A DNA stretch of 27,318 nt from Mobilitalea sp. Lineage in GTDB: Bacteria > Bacillota_A > Clostridia > Lachnospirales > Lachnospiraceae. The stretch lies in the NCBI GenBank assembly GCA_029974875.1, contig JARKQP010000970.1, positions 1-27,318 on the forward strand, given 5' to 3'. The notes beneath the pieces are model-generated. The model did no database searches and was not told where the DNA came from. It worked only from the letters and a program-made list of their open reading frames with translations. Position numbers and translations under genes: made by a program. Positions 15,474-23,318 of this stretch are shown here, piece after piece. The stretch's first letter is position 1; every line of letters begins with the position of its first letter.

Positions 15474-16328
15474 CATAAAGAACAGCGCTACAGTACCAGG
15501 GCCGGAGTGGGCTCCAATCGTGGGACTTACATAGCTGATCAGGAAGTCCTGGATACCAAACCGTTCCTTGACCAGGTCGGCAACATACTGCGCATCCTCC
15601 AAGCAGTCTCCATGACTGATGAAGATAATATCATTAGTGCCGGAATAGTTCTTTATCCTTTCCCCCATAAGATCTAAGAGGGATAACAAAGCTTTTTTCC
15701 TTCCCCTCACATTGTTAAGGGGGATTAGGCGTCCTTCGTTATCAACATGAAGAACCGGCTTTACATTGATTAAGGTACCGATAATAGCGGTAGCCTTGGA
15801 AACGCGGCCGCCCCGGTGTAGATGATGAAGATCATCCACCGTAAACATATGGCACAGGTTTAATTTGTTCTTTTCAAGCCAGTCGGAAACCTCTTCGATG
15901 CTCTTACCGGTTTCCTTCAACATGGCAGCCTTATGCACCAGAAGTCCTTCACCAAGGGAAGCACAAAGGGAATCGACCACGATAATTTTAGCATCCGGGC
16001 GTTCGTCACAAAGCTCCCTGGCAACAGTAGCGGCTACGGAGCAGCTTCCACTCAAGGCAGAAGAAAAACCGATGTGCAGGATGTCATAGCCCTCATCAAG
16101 GAAGCCGGTAAAGACCTTCCTCGCAAGGTCAGGATTTACAGCCATTGTTGTAGGCATTGCCCCACCCCGCATAATATCATAAAAAGTCTTTGGATCCAGT
16201 ACATTCTCTTCCCCGTATACTGTTCCGTTCATACTGTAATATAGGGAGAGGATGCCGATATTGTGCTGTTTAATATAATCCTCCGGCAAATCACTTGTCG
16301 TATCGGTTGTAATGATATATTTATCCAT
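15459..16328 (-). CDS. degV: DegV family fatty-acid-binding protein, second paralogue
   Basis: This 289-aa protein is a full-length DegV/FakB member. Landmarks are TTDTTSDLPEDYI at the N-terminus, HIGFSSALSGSCSVAATVA (the LSG loop that contacts the fatty-acid carboxylate), LHHLHRGGRVSKATAIIGTLINVKPVLHV, FISHGD, and the C-terminal GAHSGPGTVALFF. It keeps the SSALSG loop more faithfully than the copy at 2518-3369. Only AAAGGA 14 nt upstream serves as a ribosome site, so expression may be low or the start different. The stop codon falls inside a short tandem repeat and next to a shared bidirectional terminator. Confidence 0.92.
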   Translation of the reverse strand: MDKYIITTDTTSDLPEDYIKQHNIGILSLYYSMNGTVYGEENVLDPKTFYDIMRGGAMPTTMAVNPDLARKVFTGFLDEGYDILHIGFSSALSGSCSVAATVARELCDERPDAKIIVVDSLCASLGEGLLVHKAAMLKETGKSIEEVSDWLEKNKLNLCHMFTVDDLHHLHRGGRVSKATAIIGTLINVKPVLHVDNEGRLIPLNNVRGRKKALLSLLDLMGERIKNYSGTNDIIFISHGDCLEDAQYVADLVKERFGIQDFLISYVSPTIGAHSGPGTVALFFMGSER

Positions 16329-16649
16329 TGCTATTACACCAATCCTTTCTTATGCAAATTTGGGAAGAACAATCCCAGATAATGAATCAAGTAGTTTTAA
16401 TTACGATATCATATATTATATCATACGATACATGGTTGTTACAATATGTCTTTCTAAAAATATAAATTTGATTAAGCTGATTCAACTAACTAAGGGTGTC
16501 CAAATGCCGGGCATCCTCTTTTTTGGATTTATGGCATGTTACCGGCAGGCTATGGGATTTATAAGTTGAAAAAAGACGATTTATGTAGTATATTATCCCT
16601 ATCACGTTTGTAGGAAAAGATACTCTTAAAAAATCAAGTAAGGATTACT
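16329..16649. other. Intergenic region between divergent degV and polysaccharide operon
   Basis: The 321 bp contain no credible gene. A GC-rich hairpin with wobble pairs followed by a T6 run (about 16494-16521) may be an attenuator or terminator on the plus strand, and a strong promoter lies at 16566-16594. Confidence 0.5.
16566..16594 (+). promoter_or_regulatory. Sigma-A promoter of polysaccharide operon
   Basis: TTGAAA (16566-16571), a 17-bp spacer and TATATT (16589-16594). Spacer and flanks closely match the promoter at 23214-23242. Confidence 0.75.
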
Positions 16650-17732
16650 ATGAATAAACTAAAAGGCAAAAACATTATCCTGATTCCGTCTCTTGAGCCA
16701 GATAACAGGCTTTTAACCTATGTGCAGGAGCTACAGGAATATGGATTGACAGATATTATCATTGTGGATGACGGCTCCGGCGGGAAGTACCGGTGGATTT
16801 TTGAAAAGCTCGGAGAGAATGGCTGCGTGGTGCTGCGGCATGAGGAAAACCAGGGAAAAGGCTGTGCACTCAAGACCGGCTTCCAATATATACAGAAGAG
16901 CTTTGGACATTTTACCTGTGTTGTGACTGCGGATTCGGACGGACAGCATGCCTCGGAGGATGTATACCGGCTTGCAGCAGAGGCAGAAAAGCATCCCGAT
17001 GCACTGGTTCTCGGTATCCGGGATTTTACTGCGCCGGGAATCCCGCCCAAATCCCTGGTGGGTAACCGGTTTTCCTCCCTTACCTTTGCCGCCTTGTATG
17101 GCAAGCGCCTTCCTGATACGCAGACGGGACTTCGGGCCTTTGGACCCCAGTTACTGGAGTTCCTGCTTGGAGTTGGAGGCTCCAGGTTTGAATACGAGCT
17201 TCAGATGCTGATTTCCTGTGTACAGTCAGGAATCCCCATTCTTACCCTGCCAATCAGGCTCATTTATGAAAATGGAAATGCGGGAACGCATTTTAAGCCC
17301 GTCCGGGACAGCATCCGGGTTATGGGCATACTACTATCCAATTTTATTAAGTTTTCCATCTCCTCGATTGCCAGTGCGGCGGTTGATCTGGGGATAGCTT
17401 GGTTTTTGTTGGATTTTTTCCGGCCTTTTCTGCAGCAGCAGGAATTTTTGAGGATCTTATTGTCCACTGTCACTGCACGGGCCATTTCGATTATAGTCAA
17501 TTATCTGCTGAATAGGCATTTTGTGTTCCGTGGGAAGGAAACAGGCAGCCGGAGCCTGTGGCGCTATTTGCTGCTATGCGGGGTGATTATATTGCTTTCC
17601 AGCACAGGGGTATATCTGCTCCAGACGGTTCTTTCAGTCAATGAGAAGGGCGGAAAGATGATCTGTGACACCCTGCTCTTCCTGTTGAGCTATCGGGCGC
17701 AGCAGCGCTGGGTATTTAAAAGAAGGAGGTAG
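16650..17732 (+). CDS. GT2 glycosyltransferase fused to GtrA-like flippase domain
   Basis: The 360-aa protein has two parts. Residues 1-225 are a GT-A family 2 transferase with IIIVDDGSGGK (36-46), NQGKG (67-71) and the DSDGQH metal motif (95-100), as in DPM1-like enzymes that make polyprenyl-phosphate sugars. Residues 232-356 are a four-helix GtrA domain with the signature RAISIIVNYLLNRHFVF and a closing RWVFKRRR. GtrA proteins are thought to flip the lipid-linked sugar across the membrane, so one polypeptide may make and move the donor. TAAGGA lies 5 nt before ATG. The stop codon overlaps the AGGAGGT of the next gene, implying coupled translation. Confidence 0.9.
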   Translation: MNKLKGKNIILIPSLEPDNRLLTYVQELQEYGLTDIIIVDDGSGGKYRWIFEKLGENGCVVLRHEENQGKGCALKTGFQYIQKSFGHFTCVVTADSDGQHASEDVYRLAAEAEKHPDALVLGIRDFTAPGIPPKSLVGNRFSSLTFAALYGKRLPDTQTGLRAFGPQLLEFLLGVGGSRFEYELQMLISCVQSGIPILTLPIRLIYENGNAGTHFKPVRDSIRVMGILLSNFIKFSISSIASAAVDLGIAWFLLDFFRPFLQQQEFLRILLSTVTARAISIIVNYLLNRHFVFRGKETGSRSLWRYLLLCGVIILLSSTGVYLLQTVLSVNEKGGKMICDTLLFLLSYRAQQRWVFKRRR

Positions 17733-17737
17733 GAATT

Positions 17738-20215
17738 CTGGTACATAATGAAAAACAGCGTAATTTTGTGTTCATCCTGACGATGGTCCTGATGAGCATA
17801 TACCTGCTTTGGAGAATAATCTTTACCCTGCCGTTTGGTCAGGGTGTGTTAAATATAATTTTTGGAATCCTGCTGATTGCGGCAGAAACGGTGACGGTGC
17901 TGACCACCTTTGAATTATTTATCCAGAAGATGCAGGTGGATGGAAAACAGCTTGAGTGTCCGATCATTCCGCCGGAATATTATCCGGATATTGATGTATT
18001 CATTTCCACCCATAATGAGTCTGTTGACTTGCTGTATAAAACCGTGAATGCCTGTACCTTTATGGATTATCCGGACAGGGGGAAGATCCATATTTATCTC
18101 TGTGATGACGGCAACCGCCCCGAGGTTGCTAACCTGGCCGAGCAGTTTGGAATCGGGTATCTGGGTCTTGCCGGCAATAAGGATGCCAAATCAGGAAATT
18201 TGAACCATGCCATGAGCAAAACCTCATCCCCGCTCATTGCAACCTTTGACGCAGACATGATTCCCCAGCATACCTTCTTGATGAAGACCGTCCCTTACTT
18301 CCTGCTCCAAAGGTTTATTAAAGAAAAGGGAGTATGGCGGCTCCGCAGGGAGGATGAGCTGGATGTGGGCTTTAAAATCGGGCTGGTCCAAACCCCACAG
18401 AGCTTTTACAATCCAGATTTATTTCAATTTAATCTCCATGCTGAAGAAAATATTCCTAATGAGCAGGATTTCTTTTCCAGGGAGGTTAATATTTTGCGCA
18501 ATGCTTCCAATGCGGTAGCCTATACCGGTAGCAATACGGTGATTTTGCGGAAGGCGATAGAGGATATCCAGGGCTTTCCGGTCAAAACGCTCACCGAAGA
18601 TTTTGAGACGAGCATACGCCTTCAGCAGGCAGGCTATATCACCTATGCGACCCAGGAGGTCCAAGCTGCCGGACTGACAACGACAGCCTTCCAGGCAATG
18701 ATTAAACAGCGTATCCGCTGGGCAAGGGGCATTCTCCAAAGTCTGCAAAATACCAATGCGGTCTTTTCGGAAAAGCTTCCCTTATCCGCCAGGATTACCT
18801 ATTTGAGCAGCTTCCTGTACTGGTGGTCCTTTTTTAACCGGTTGGTTTTTATCATGTCACCTATTTTATTTGCACTGTTTGATTTTCAGATCGTTAATGC
18901 TGACTTTTGGAAGGTTCTGGTGTTTTGGCTTCCCTCTTATTTTTGCTACAGTATATCCATGCGCTATCTTTCCAGCAATATTCGGAACCAGCGCTGGAGT
19001 CAGGTCATTGACACCATATTCATGCCGTATTTGTGCCTGCCGGTTTTACTTGAAACACTGCATATCCATGAGAGAAAATTTAAGGTTACGAACAAAAGCA
19101 AAGCATCCGGTCAGAGCTGGATGGATTCCTTCCGGTATGCTCTTCCCCATGTTTTTCTTTTGCTGCTCTCCATTGTGGCGCTGCTCCGCTTTGTGAATGG
19201 AAAATATGGCTGGGCATTTTTACATAGCAGCATTATCATTTTTTGGCTGACTTACAATATGGTGGCGTTGTGCTACGCCCTATTTTTCATGCTTGGCCGG
19301 CGCGCTTACCGTGATACGGAGCGCATCCGGGCAAAAGAGCCGGTGACAGTCCGTTATAAAAACAGGAGCTATCAGGCCCAGACCATAGATGTATCGGAAA
19401 GCGGCATTGCCCTCTATATGCCGGATCCAATTTACCTGCCAGAGCAGACTGCGATCTTCTTAACCGTTAAAACTGAGCGGTACGAGGCGGATCTGCAGGC
19501 GACCATTGTCTACGTAAGAAAGGAAGGGGAGGGGTGGCGCTACTCCGCGACGGTTCGTCCCATTCATGAGCAGGATAAACGCCAATATATGCAAATCATC
19601 TATGACCGCAGGCATTCTTTGCCTGAGCAGATGAATCTTTGGGATACCGTCTATGACGATATGCTCCGCAACGTGCAAAGGCGCCTTGCCAGACCCTTTT
19701 TGGACCGGAGGAAAATGCCGAGGCTCCCGCTCGATTATCCGGTTATTTTTATAAACGGGGCAGGCTGTACCCTGCGCAGCTTTAATTACCGTTTTTTTTC
19801 AGCCACCGGTTTCCAGAACAACGGTGCCGTAGGAAAAGATTTTATTTTTTACACCAAAAGTAATATTGAGATTGTCCTGGGGCGCACAGGGAAAACCACA
19901 GCGAATCATGAGGAGGAGCTGCTTTCGGTTGAGAATCTGGATGAGCTTGTGGAGCAGGGGCTTGTCGATCAGCTTCTGGAAGATTTGATTACTGTGCATT
20001 CCGGTGAAACCGACGGTGGGGAGATATGGCAGGCTGAGGCTGCTGCCGCGAGAGAGGGAAAAAGCGAAGGACGAAAAGCCAAAGAACAAAAAGACGAAGG
20101 ACAAAAAGACGAAGGACAAAAAGACGAAAAGCAAAAAGTCGAAGAACAAGAGGCTGTACCTGCCGGCGTTGCCCGGCTTCCGGAGCTTTCATCAAAAAAG
20201 AAGAGGAGGAGATGA
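17738..20215 (+). CDS. BcsA-like processive glycan synthase with PilZ domain
   Basis: A processive GT2 synthase of the cellulose-synthase type. Residue numbers count from GTG 17768: two N-terminal membrane helices, then DDG (113-115), DAD (161-163), TED (276-278) and QRIRW (314-318), several further membrane helices (about 345-510), and a PilZ domain with RxxxR (RDTER, 515-519) and DVSESG (541-546). That pair is the c-di-GMP binding signature, so output is probably gated by c-di-GMP. A second PilZ-like stretch follows at about 645-710, then a Lys/Glu/Gln/Asp tail ending KKKRRR. GTG 17768 lacks a ribosome site, while AGGAGGT at 17724-17730 points to an in-frame CTG at 17738 (or ATT at 17735), adding 10 residues. 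The polymer is unknown; no BcsB or cellulase lies beside it. Confidence 0.88.
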   Translation: MVHNEKQRNFVFILTMVLMSIYLLWRIIFTLPFGQGVLNIIFGILLIAAETVTVLTTFELFIQKMQVDGKQLECPIIPPEYYPDIDVFISTHNESVDLLYKTVNACTFMDYPDRGKIHIYLCDDGNRPEVANLAEQFGIGYLGLAGNKDAKSGNLNHAMSKTSSPLIATFDADMIPQHTFLMKTVPYFLLQRFIKEKGVWRLRREDELDVGFKIGLVQTPQSFYNPDLFQFNLHAEENIPNEQDFFSREVNILRNASNAVAYTGSNTVILRKAIEDIQGFPVKTLTEDFETSIRLQQAGYITYATQEVQAAGLTTTAFQAMIKQRIRWARGILQSLQNTNAVFSEKLPLSARITYLSSFLYWWSFFNRLVFIMSPILFALFDFQIVNADFWKVLVFWLPSYFCYSISMRYLSSNIRNQRWSQVIDTIFMPYLCLPVLLETLHIHERKFKVTNKSKASGQSWMDSFRYALPHVFLLLLSIVALLRFVNGKYGWAFLHSSIIIFWLTYNMVALCYALFFMLGRRAYRDTERIRAKEPVTVRYKNRSYQAQTIDVSESGIALYMPDPIYLPEQTAIFLTVKTERYEADLQATIVYVRKEGEGWRYSATVRPIHEQDKRQYMQIIYDRRHSLPEQMNLWDTVYDDMLRNVQRRLARPFLDRRKMPRLPLDYPVIFINGAGCTLRSFNYRFFSATGFQNNGAVGKDFIFYTKSNIEIVLGRTGKTTANHEEELLSVENLDELVEQGLVDQLLEDLITVHSGETDGGEIWQAEAAAAREGKSEGRKAKEQKDEGQKDEGQKDEKQKVEEQEAVPAGVARLPELSSKKKRRR
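20086..20145. repeat. 15-bp in-frame tandem repeat coding KDEGQ-type tail
   Basis: ACAAAAAGACGAAGG occurs at 20086 and 20101, then diverged copies at 20116 and 20131. It encodes the QKDEG-like units of the synthase tail, and its length may vary by slippage in 5-residue steps. Confidence 0.85.
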
Positions 20216-20217
20216 GA

Positions 20218-22080
20218 ATGCTGGTTATACTTAACTTTTTACAGGGTATTTTACTAATATGCTCCTTCTTTGGGTATGTTCTGTTCGCTAAAGAGATACT
20301 TTCACTGAAGCAGGAATTTGTTCCGGCATTTGTTTTTTCCTCCGTTGCCTGTATTGTGTATTTCTGTGGCTTGGCAGGGGTGCTTTTTGCCGGATCCGTT
20401 ACCGTAATGGCCTTCGGGCTGCTTGCTTTTGTCTTTATGCTGTTTCGCAGAATACGGAAAAGGCCTCCTTTTCGGATTTCTTTTTCAATATTCCAGTTTG
20501 CTTTTCTGGTGGGGAGTTTATTTTTCTTTAGTTTACTGCTCCAATGCAAGCTGGTCCACTACGATAATTTTTCCCACTGGGCGATTGTCCTAAAACAGCT
20601 GCTGGTTACGGATGCCTTTCCGATGGCGTCCACAGAGCTTATCGGTTTTAAAAATTATCCCCTCGGCATCTCATCCTTTCTTTACTATGTCTGCCGTTTT
20701 GTGGGACCTTCCCAGTCCATCATGCTGCTCGCCCAGGGGTTGCTGGCTTTTTCCTGTTTTTACGCTATGTTTGGCATAATTTCTGAGAAAAAGCGTTTTT
20801 TACTTTACGCTTTTTTGGGAATGGGTTGTTCCACCCTTTCCTTATTTAATATTACCATCCGTATGAATAGTCTGCTGGTAGACTTCCTGTTACCCATCTA
20901 TACGCTGGCGATCTTCGCGGTGGTTTATCAGTACCGGACTGATATAAAGCGGGCCTGTATCATCGTTCTGCCGCTTGCAGGGCTTTTGACGGTTACTAAA
21001 AGCACCGGTATTATTTTCGCGGGAATCGGCCTGATCTTCCTGGTCTACACCTGGGCAGTCCACCGGAAAAGGCAGCCATGGAAAAACGGGCTTTTTCTGA
21101 TAGGTACGCTGTGCAGCTTTTTTCTTCCCTACCTGGGCTGGAGCTGGCGCATGGCAGCGGTTTTTCAGGGCGTAGAGAACAAATTCGACGTTTCCGCCTC
21201 CGGACTTCAAAACATACAGACAGGAAAGACCCCGGAGCAAATGCATGAAATTATTATGCTTTTCCTCAAGTCAAGCACTGATATTTCCACCCGTCCCACA
21301 ATGGGGATACTCATCTTTAATCTTGTAGCTATCCTTGCCTCTATCTATGCTGCGGTTGTGCTGAAAAAGAAATGGAACCTGTGGAAAGCACTGGTTTCCC
21401 TGGACGTTGTACTGCTCCTATATTACGTTGGTATTTTAGGATTGTATCTTTATTCCATGCCCCTGGAGGAGGCTATCTGGCTAGCCGGTTTCGAGCGCTA
21501 TGCATCGAGCATTGTTGTGCTTTTTGCCGGAGGCTTGGTGCTTTGTACCACAGCGGATATGGAGAATTCCTTTCATTACAGGATTGGGGAGGTGCCCGAC
21601 TACCGGGCATTTAAGGACGTAAAAAGCAAGCACCTTTATCAGGAGGGCGTTTTGGCCTGCTTGGCCATTGCTATTACCTTGCTTATGTCGGAGTATAATG
21701 GGCTTCTTTCCATCGCCCGTGACTATGATAGTACACTTCCGCATAAGATTTATGCCATTACCGGCGACCGCTGGTATGATAATGGCGGGGAGGACAAAAG
21801 CAGATATCTTTTTTACGCTTCGGATGCGGACCAGCAGGTTACCAATTATTACATGCAGTATGTTGGGAGATATCTCCTTTATGCCCCGAATGTAGATGGC
21901 ATCTGCCTTTTCTATGAGGATGATATGGACAATCTCTTGGGCCGCTACGATTATCTGGTCGTAGTGGAAAGCGATGCTGGCGAGAAGCATCTGCTGCAAA
22001 AGCACTACGGCGTCACCGGGCAGGAGGGCATATACCGGATTGTGCGCTCTGGGGATAGGGTCAGCCTTACATTAAATTGA
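20218..22080 (+). CDS. GT-C-like polytopic membrane glycosyltransferase, putative
   Basis: A 620-aa integral membrane protein with about 11-12 hydrophobic helices and a C-terminal soluble domain of about 120 residues. The first external loop reads LVHYDNFSHWAIVLKQLL; Asp116 there sits where GT-C enzymes (PMT/ArnT type) keep the catalytic acid, and the loop is followed by NYPLGISSFLYY. GT-C enzymes use polyprenyl-phosphate sugars on the outer face, which would fit the GT2-GtrA gene two positions upstream. The start at 20218 is placed 8 nt after AGGAGG; an ATG at 20212 overlaps the synthase stop (ATGA) and is also possible. A terminator follows. The GT-C call is by topology and one motif, so it is moderate; an O-antigen polymerase-like protein is the alternative. 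Confidence 0.75.
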   Translation: MLVILNFLQGILLICSFFGYVLFAKEILSLKQEFVPAFVFSSVACIVYFCGLAGVLFAGSVTVMAFGLLAFVFMLFRRIRKRPPFRISFSIFQFAFLVGSLFFFSLLLQCKLVHYDNFSHWAIVLKQLLVTDAFPMASTELIGFKNYPLGISSFLYYVCRFVGPSQSIMLLAQGLLAFSCFYAMFGIISEKKRFLLYAFLGMGCSTLSLFNITIRMNSLLVDFLLPIYTLAIFAVVYQYRTDIKRACIIVLPLAGLLTVTKSTGIIFAGIGLIFLVYTWAVHRKRQPWKNGLFLIGTLCSFFLPYLGWSWRMAAVFQGVENKFDVSASGLQNIQTGKTPEQMHEIIMLFLKSSTDISTRPTMGILIFNLVAILASIYAAVVLKKKWNLWKALVSLDVVLLLYYVGILGLYLYSMPLEEAIWLAGFERYASSIVVLFAGGLVLCTTADMENSFHYRIGEVPDYRAFKDVKSKHLYQEGVLACLAIAITLLMSEYNGLLSIARDYDSTLPHKIYAITGDRWYDNGGEDKSRYLFYASDADQQVTNYYMQYVGRYLLYAPNVDGICLFYEDDMDNLLGRYDYLVVVESDAGEKHLLQKHYGVTGQEGIYRIVRSGDRVSLTLN

Positions 22081-22112
22081 GCAGCCCTGCCAAGAAATTT
22101 ATCAGACAGATC

Positions 22113-22156
22113 TTAAAAACCCTTGGGCGTTTAGATGGACACCCAAGGGTTTTTAA
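22113..22156. terminator. Strong terminator of polysaccharide operon
   Basis: A perfect 15-bp stem, TTAAAAACCCTTGGG (22113-22127) and CCCAAGGGTTTTTAA (22142-22156), around a 14-nt loop, 33 bp after the last gene. It can work on either strand. Confidence 0.9.
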
Positions 22157-22210
22157 AGATTACTGTATAAGGGACGCATATCGTATTTGCAGCAGTATAT
22201 TATGCAATGC

Positions 22211-22250
22211 CGTTCAAAATCAGTTCAAATCAGTTCAAATCAGTTCAAAT
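22211..22250. repeat. 10-bp tandem repeat at the DUF1905 gene stop
   Basis: CAGTTCAAAT occurs three times exactly (22221-22250) after one diverged copy (22211-22220). The minus-strand stop codon TGA (22240-22242) spans a unit junction. Confidence 0.9.
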
Positions 22251-22764
22251 CGAGGAGCACACCGGATTTTGACACCTCCGGTATCGTACAGCGGGTTGTG
22301 TCAAAGCAGCATGGTCTTCTATCACCTTTTTGTAGCTTAGAGCATGCCACCTCAATTCTTTTTTGGCGGGTTGCCGTGTTTTTGGTTGAACGTATCCAGC
22401 GGAGCCACTCCCAACGCGCTTTTGTGGTAATGGAATTCCATTGGTTTATAAGCCCGGCCTTGACGATTGCATCCATGATATCCCCGGGGATCTCCGGCTC
22501 GGCCCATTCATTGGCTGGTTCTATGGTTAGGGACACGGACTGACCAACCGATAGTCCTGCTTTTTCACACAGCAGGGTGCTTATTTCGAACCAGTGACTT
22601 CCCTTACCGTCCGGTTCCAATGGTGCCTGAAAGGGGATATCATCTATCGTCCCTTGAACCATGACCATACCGCGGGAAGGTAGTTTTTCACTAGAACTTA
22701 AAGGGATTTTTATGACTTTGCGTGATTCAATTTCTGATAACATAGCTTCGAAGAAAATGCCCAT
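22240..22764 (-). CDS. DUF1905 plus YdeI/OmdA domain protein
   Basis: The 174-aa protein starts at Met on 22764, where AAAGGAG lies 9 nt upstream and a consensus promoter about 110 bp further; the longer open frame to 22917 covers that promoter and is not coding. Residues about 30-95 (GMVMVQGTIDDIPFQAPLEPDGKGSHWF and on) are a DUF1905 beta-barrel. Residues 108-148 are the helical YdeI/OmdA module, WNSITTKARWEWLRWI then TRQKRIEVACSKLQKGD, followed by a cysteine-rich RRPCCFDTTRCT. The OmdA domain is named for bacteriocin protection, but its biochemical role is not settled. The module resembles the 70-aa protein at 15097-15309. Confidence 0.85.
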   Translation of the reverse strand: MGIFFEAMLSEIESRKVIKIPLSSSEKLPSRGMVMVQGTIDDIPFQAPLEPDGKGSHWFEISTLLCEKAGLSVGQSVSLTIEPANEWAEPEIPGDIMDAIVKAGLINQWNSITTKARWEWLRWIRSTKNTATRQKRIEVACSKLQKGDRRPCCFDTTRCTIPEVSKSGVLLDLN

Positions 22765-22873
22765 ATGTTTAAGCTCCTTTCGTATCTCAGCGGGTAGTGG
22801 GTAATTGTGAAACTGCTTAGGTAGTGGAAATTTTCGTATAATTAGTGCAAATTCCTTGTATATTTTTATGTGA

Positions 22874-22902
22874 TATATATAGTACCACAACGGTTTTGTC
22901 AA
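22874..22902 (-). promoter_or_regulatory. Sigma-A promoter for the DUF1905/YdeI gene
   Basis: On the minus strand: TTGACA (22902-22897), a 17-bp spacer and TATATA (22879-22874), giving a leader of about 100 nt before the 22764 start. Confidence 0.7.
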
Positions 22903-22917
22903 GTAAATAGTAATCAT

Positions 22918-23318
22918 TATCAGTTATGGGATAAGGAGTATGGAAATCATCATTTGACAGGTGGCGGGACCTGGTTACTAAAAGGAAACAGAATTATATA
23001 TAGTAATTTGCAGTAATTTTAATTTCCTGCACAAGTGATGCAAAAATTAGCTGGAGTAATAATATACTAGGCTTTGCTAAAGGTATCAGAAAAGCAATCA
23101 GGATGCCTTTTTCTAGTGGATGGTAATCGTTAGTCCATAAATTGGATATGGATGGAAGTGGCCGTTTGACGGCTAAGTTAAACTTACGAAAGCAGACTGT
23201 GAGATGTTGGAAGTTGAAAAATGGTGATTTCTATAGTATATTATATTTAATGTACGGACGGCACATTTTGGCGTATATTCAGAGAATATAAGAGCAGAGT
23301 ATAATGGGAGGCTTATCA
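22918..23318. other. Intergenic region before two-component operon
   Basis: About 400 bp without a credible gene. A small GCCG-TTTGA-CGGC hairpin (23161-23173) and the promoter at 23214-23242 are the only elements seen. Confidence 0.5.
23214..23242 (+). promoter_or_regulatory. Sigma-A promoter for response regulator operon
   Basis: TTGAAA (23214-23219), a 17-bp spacer and TATATT (23237-23242), about 75 bp before the start at 23319. Confidence 0.75.

Noticed and set aside
16312..16569. Plus-strand ORF of 85 codons before the polysaccharide operon
   Set aside because: It overlaps the degV start, has AT-rich random composition, and runs through a probable hairpin and into the promoter region.
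20004..20234. Lys-rich plus-strand ORF overlapping the synthase tail
   Set aside because: It is a frame-shifted reading of the 15-bp repeat and has no ribosome site.
22187..22543. Plus-strand ORF of 118 codons over the DUF1905/YdeI gene
   Set aside because: It is the antisense shadow of a gene with clear domain motifs and has no ribosome site.
22765..22917. N-terminal extension of the DUF1905/YdeI reading frame
   Set aside because: A consensus promoter lies inside the extension and the Met at 22764 has a well-placed AAAGGAG.
23030..23140. Remnant coding segment (SWSNNILGFAKGIRKAIRMP-like) before the response regulator
   Set aside because: It lacks a start and ribosome site, is under 40 codons, and matches no family I recognise.
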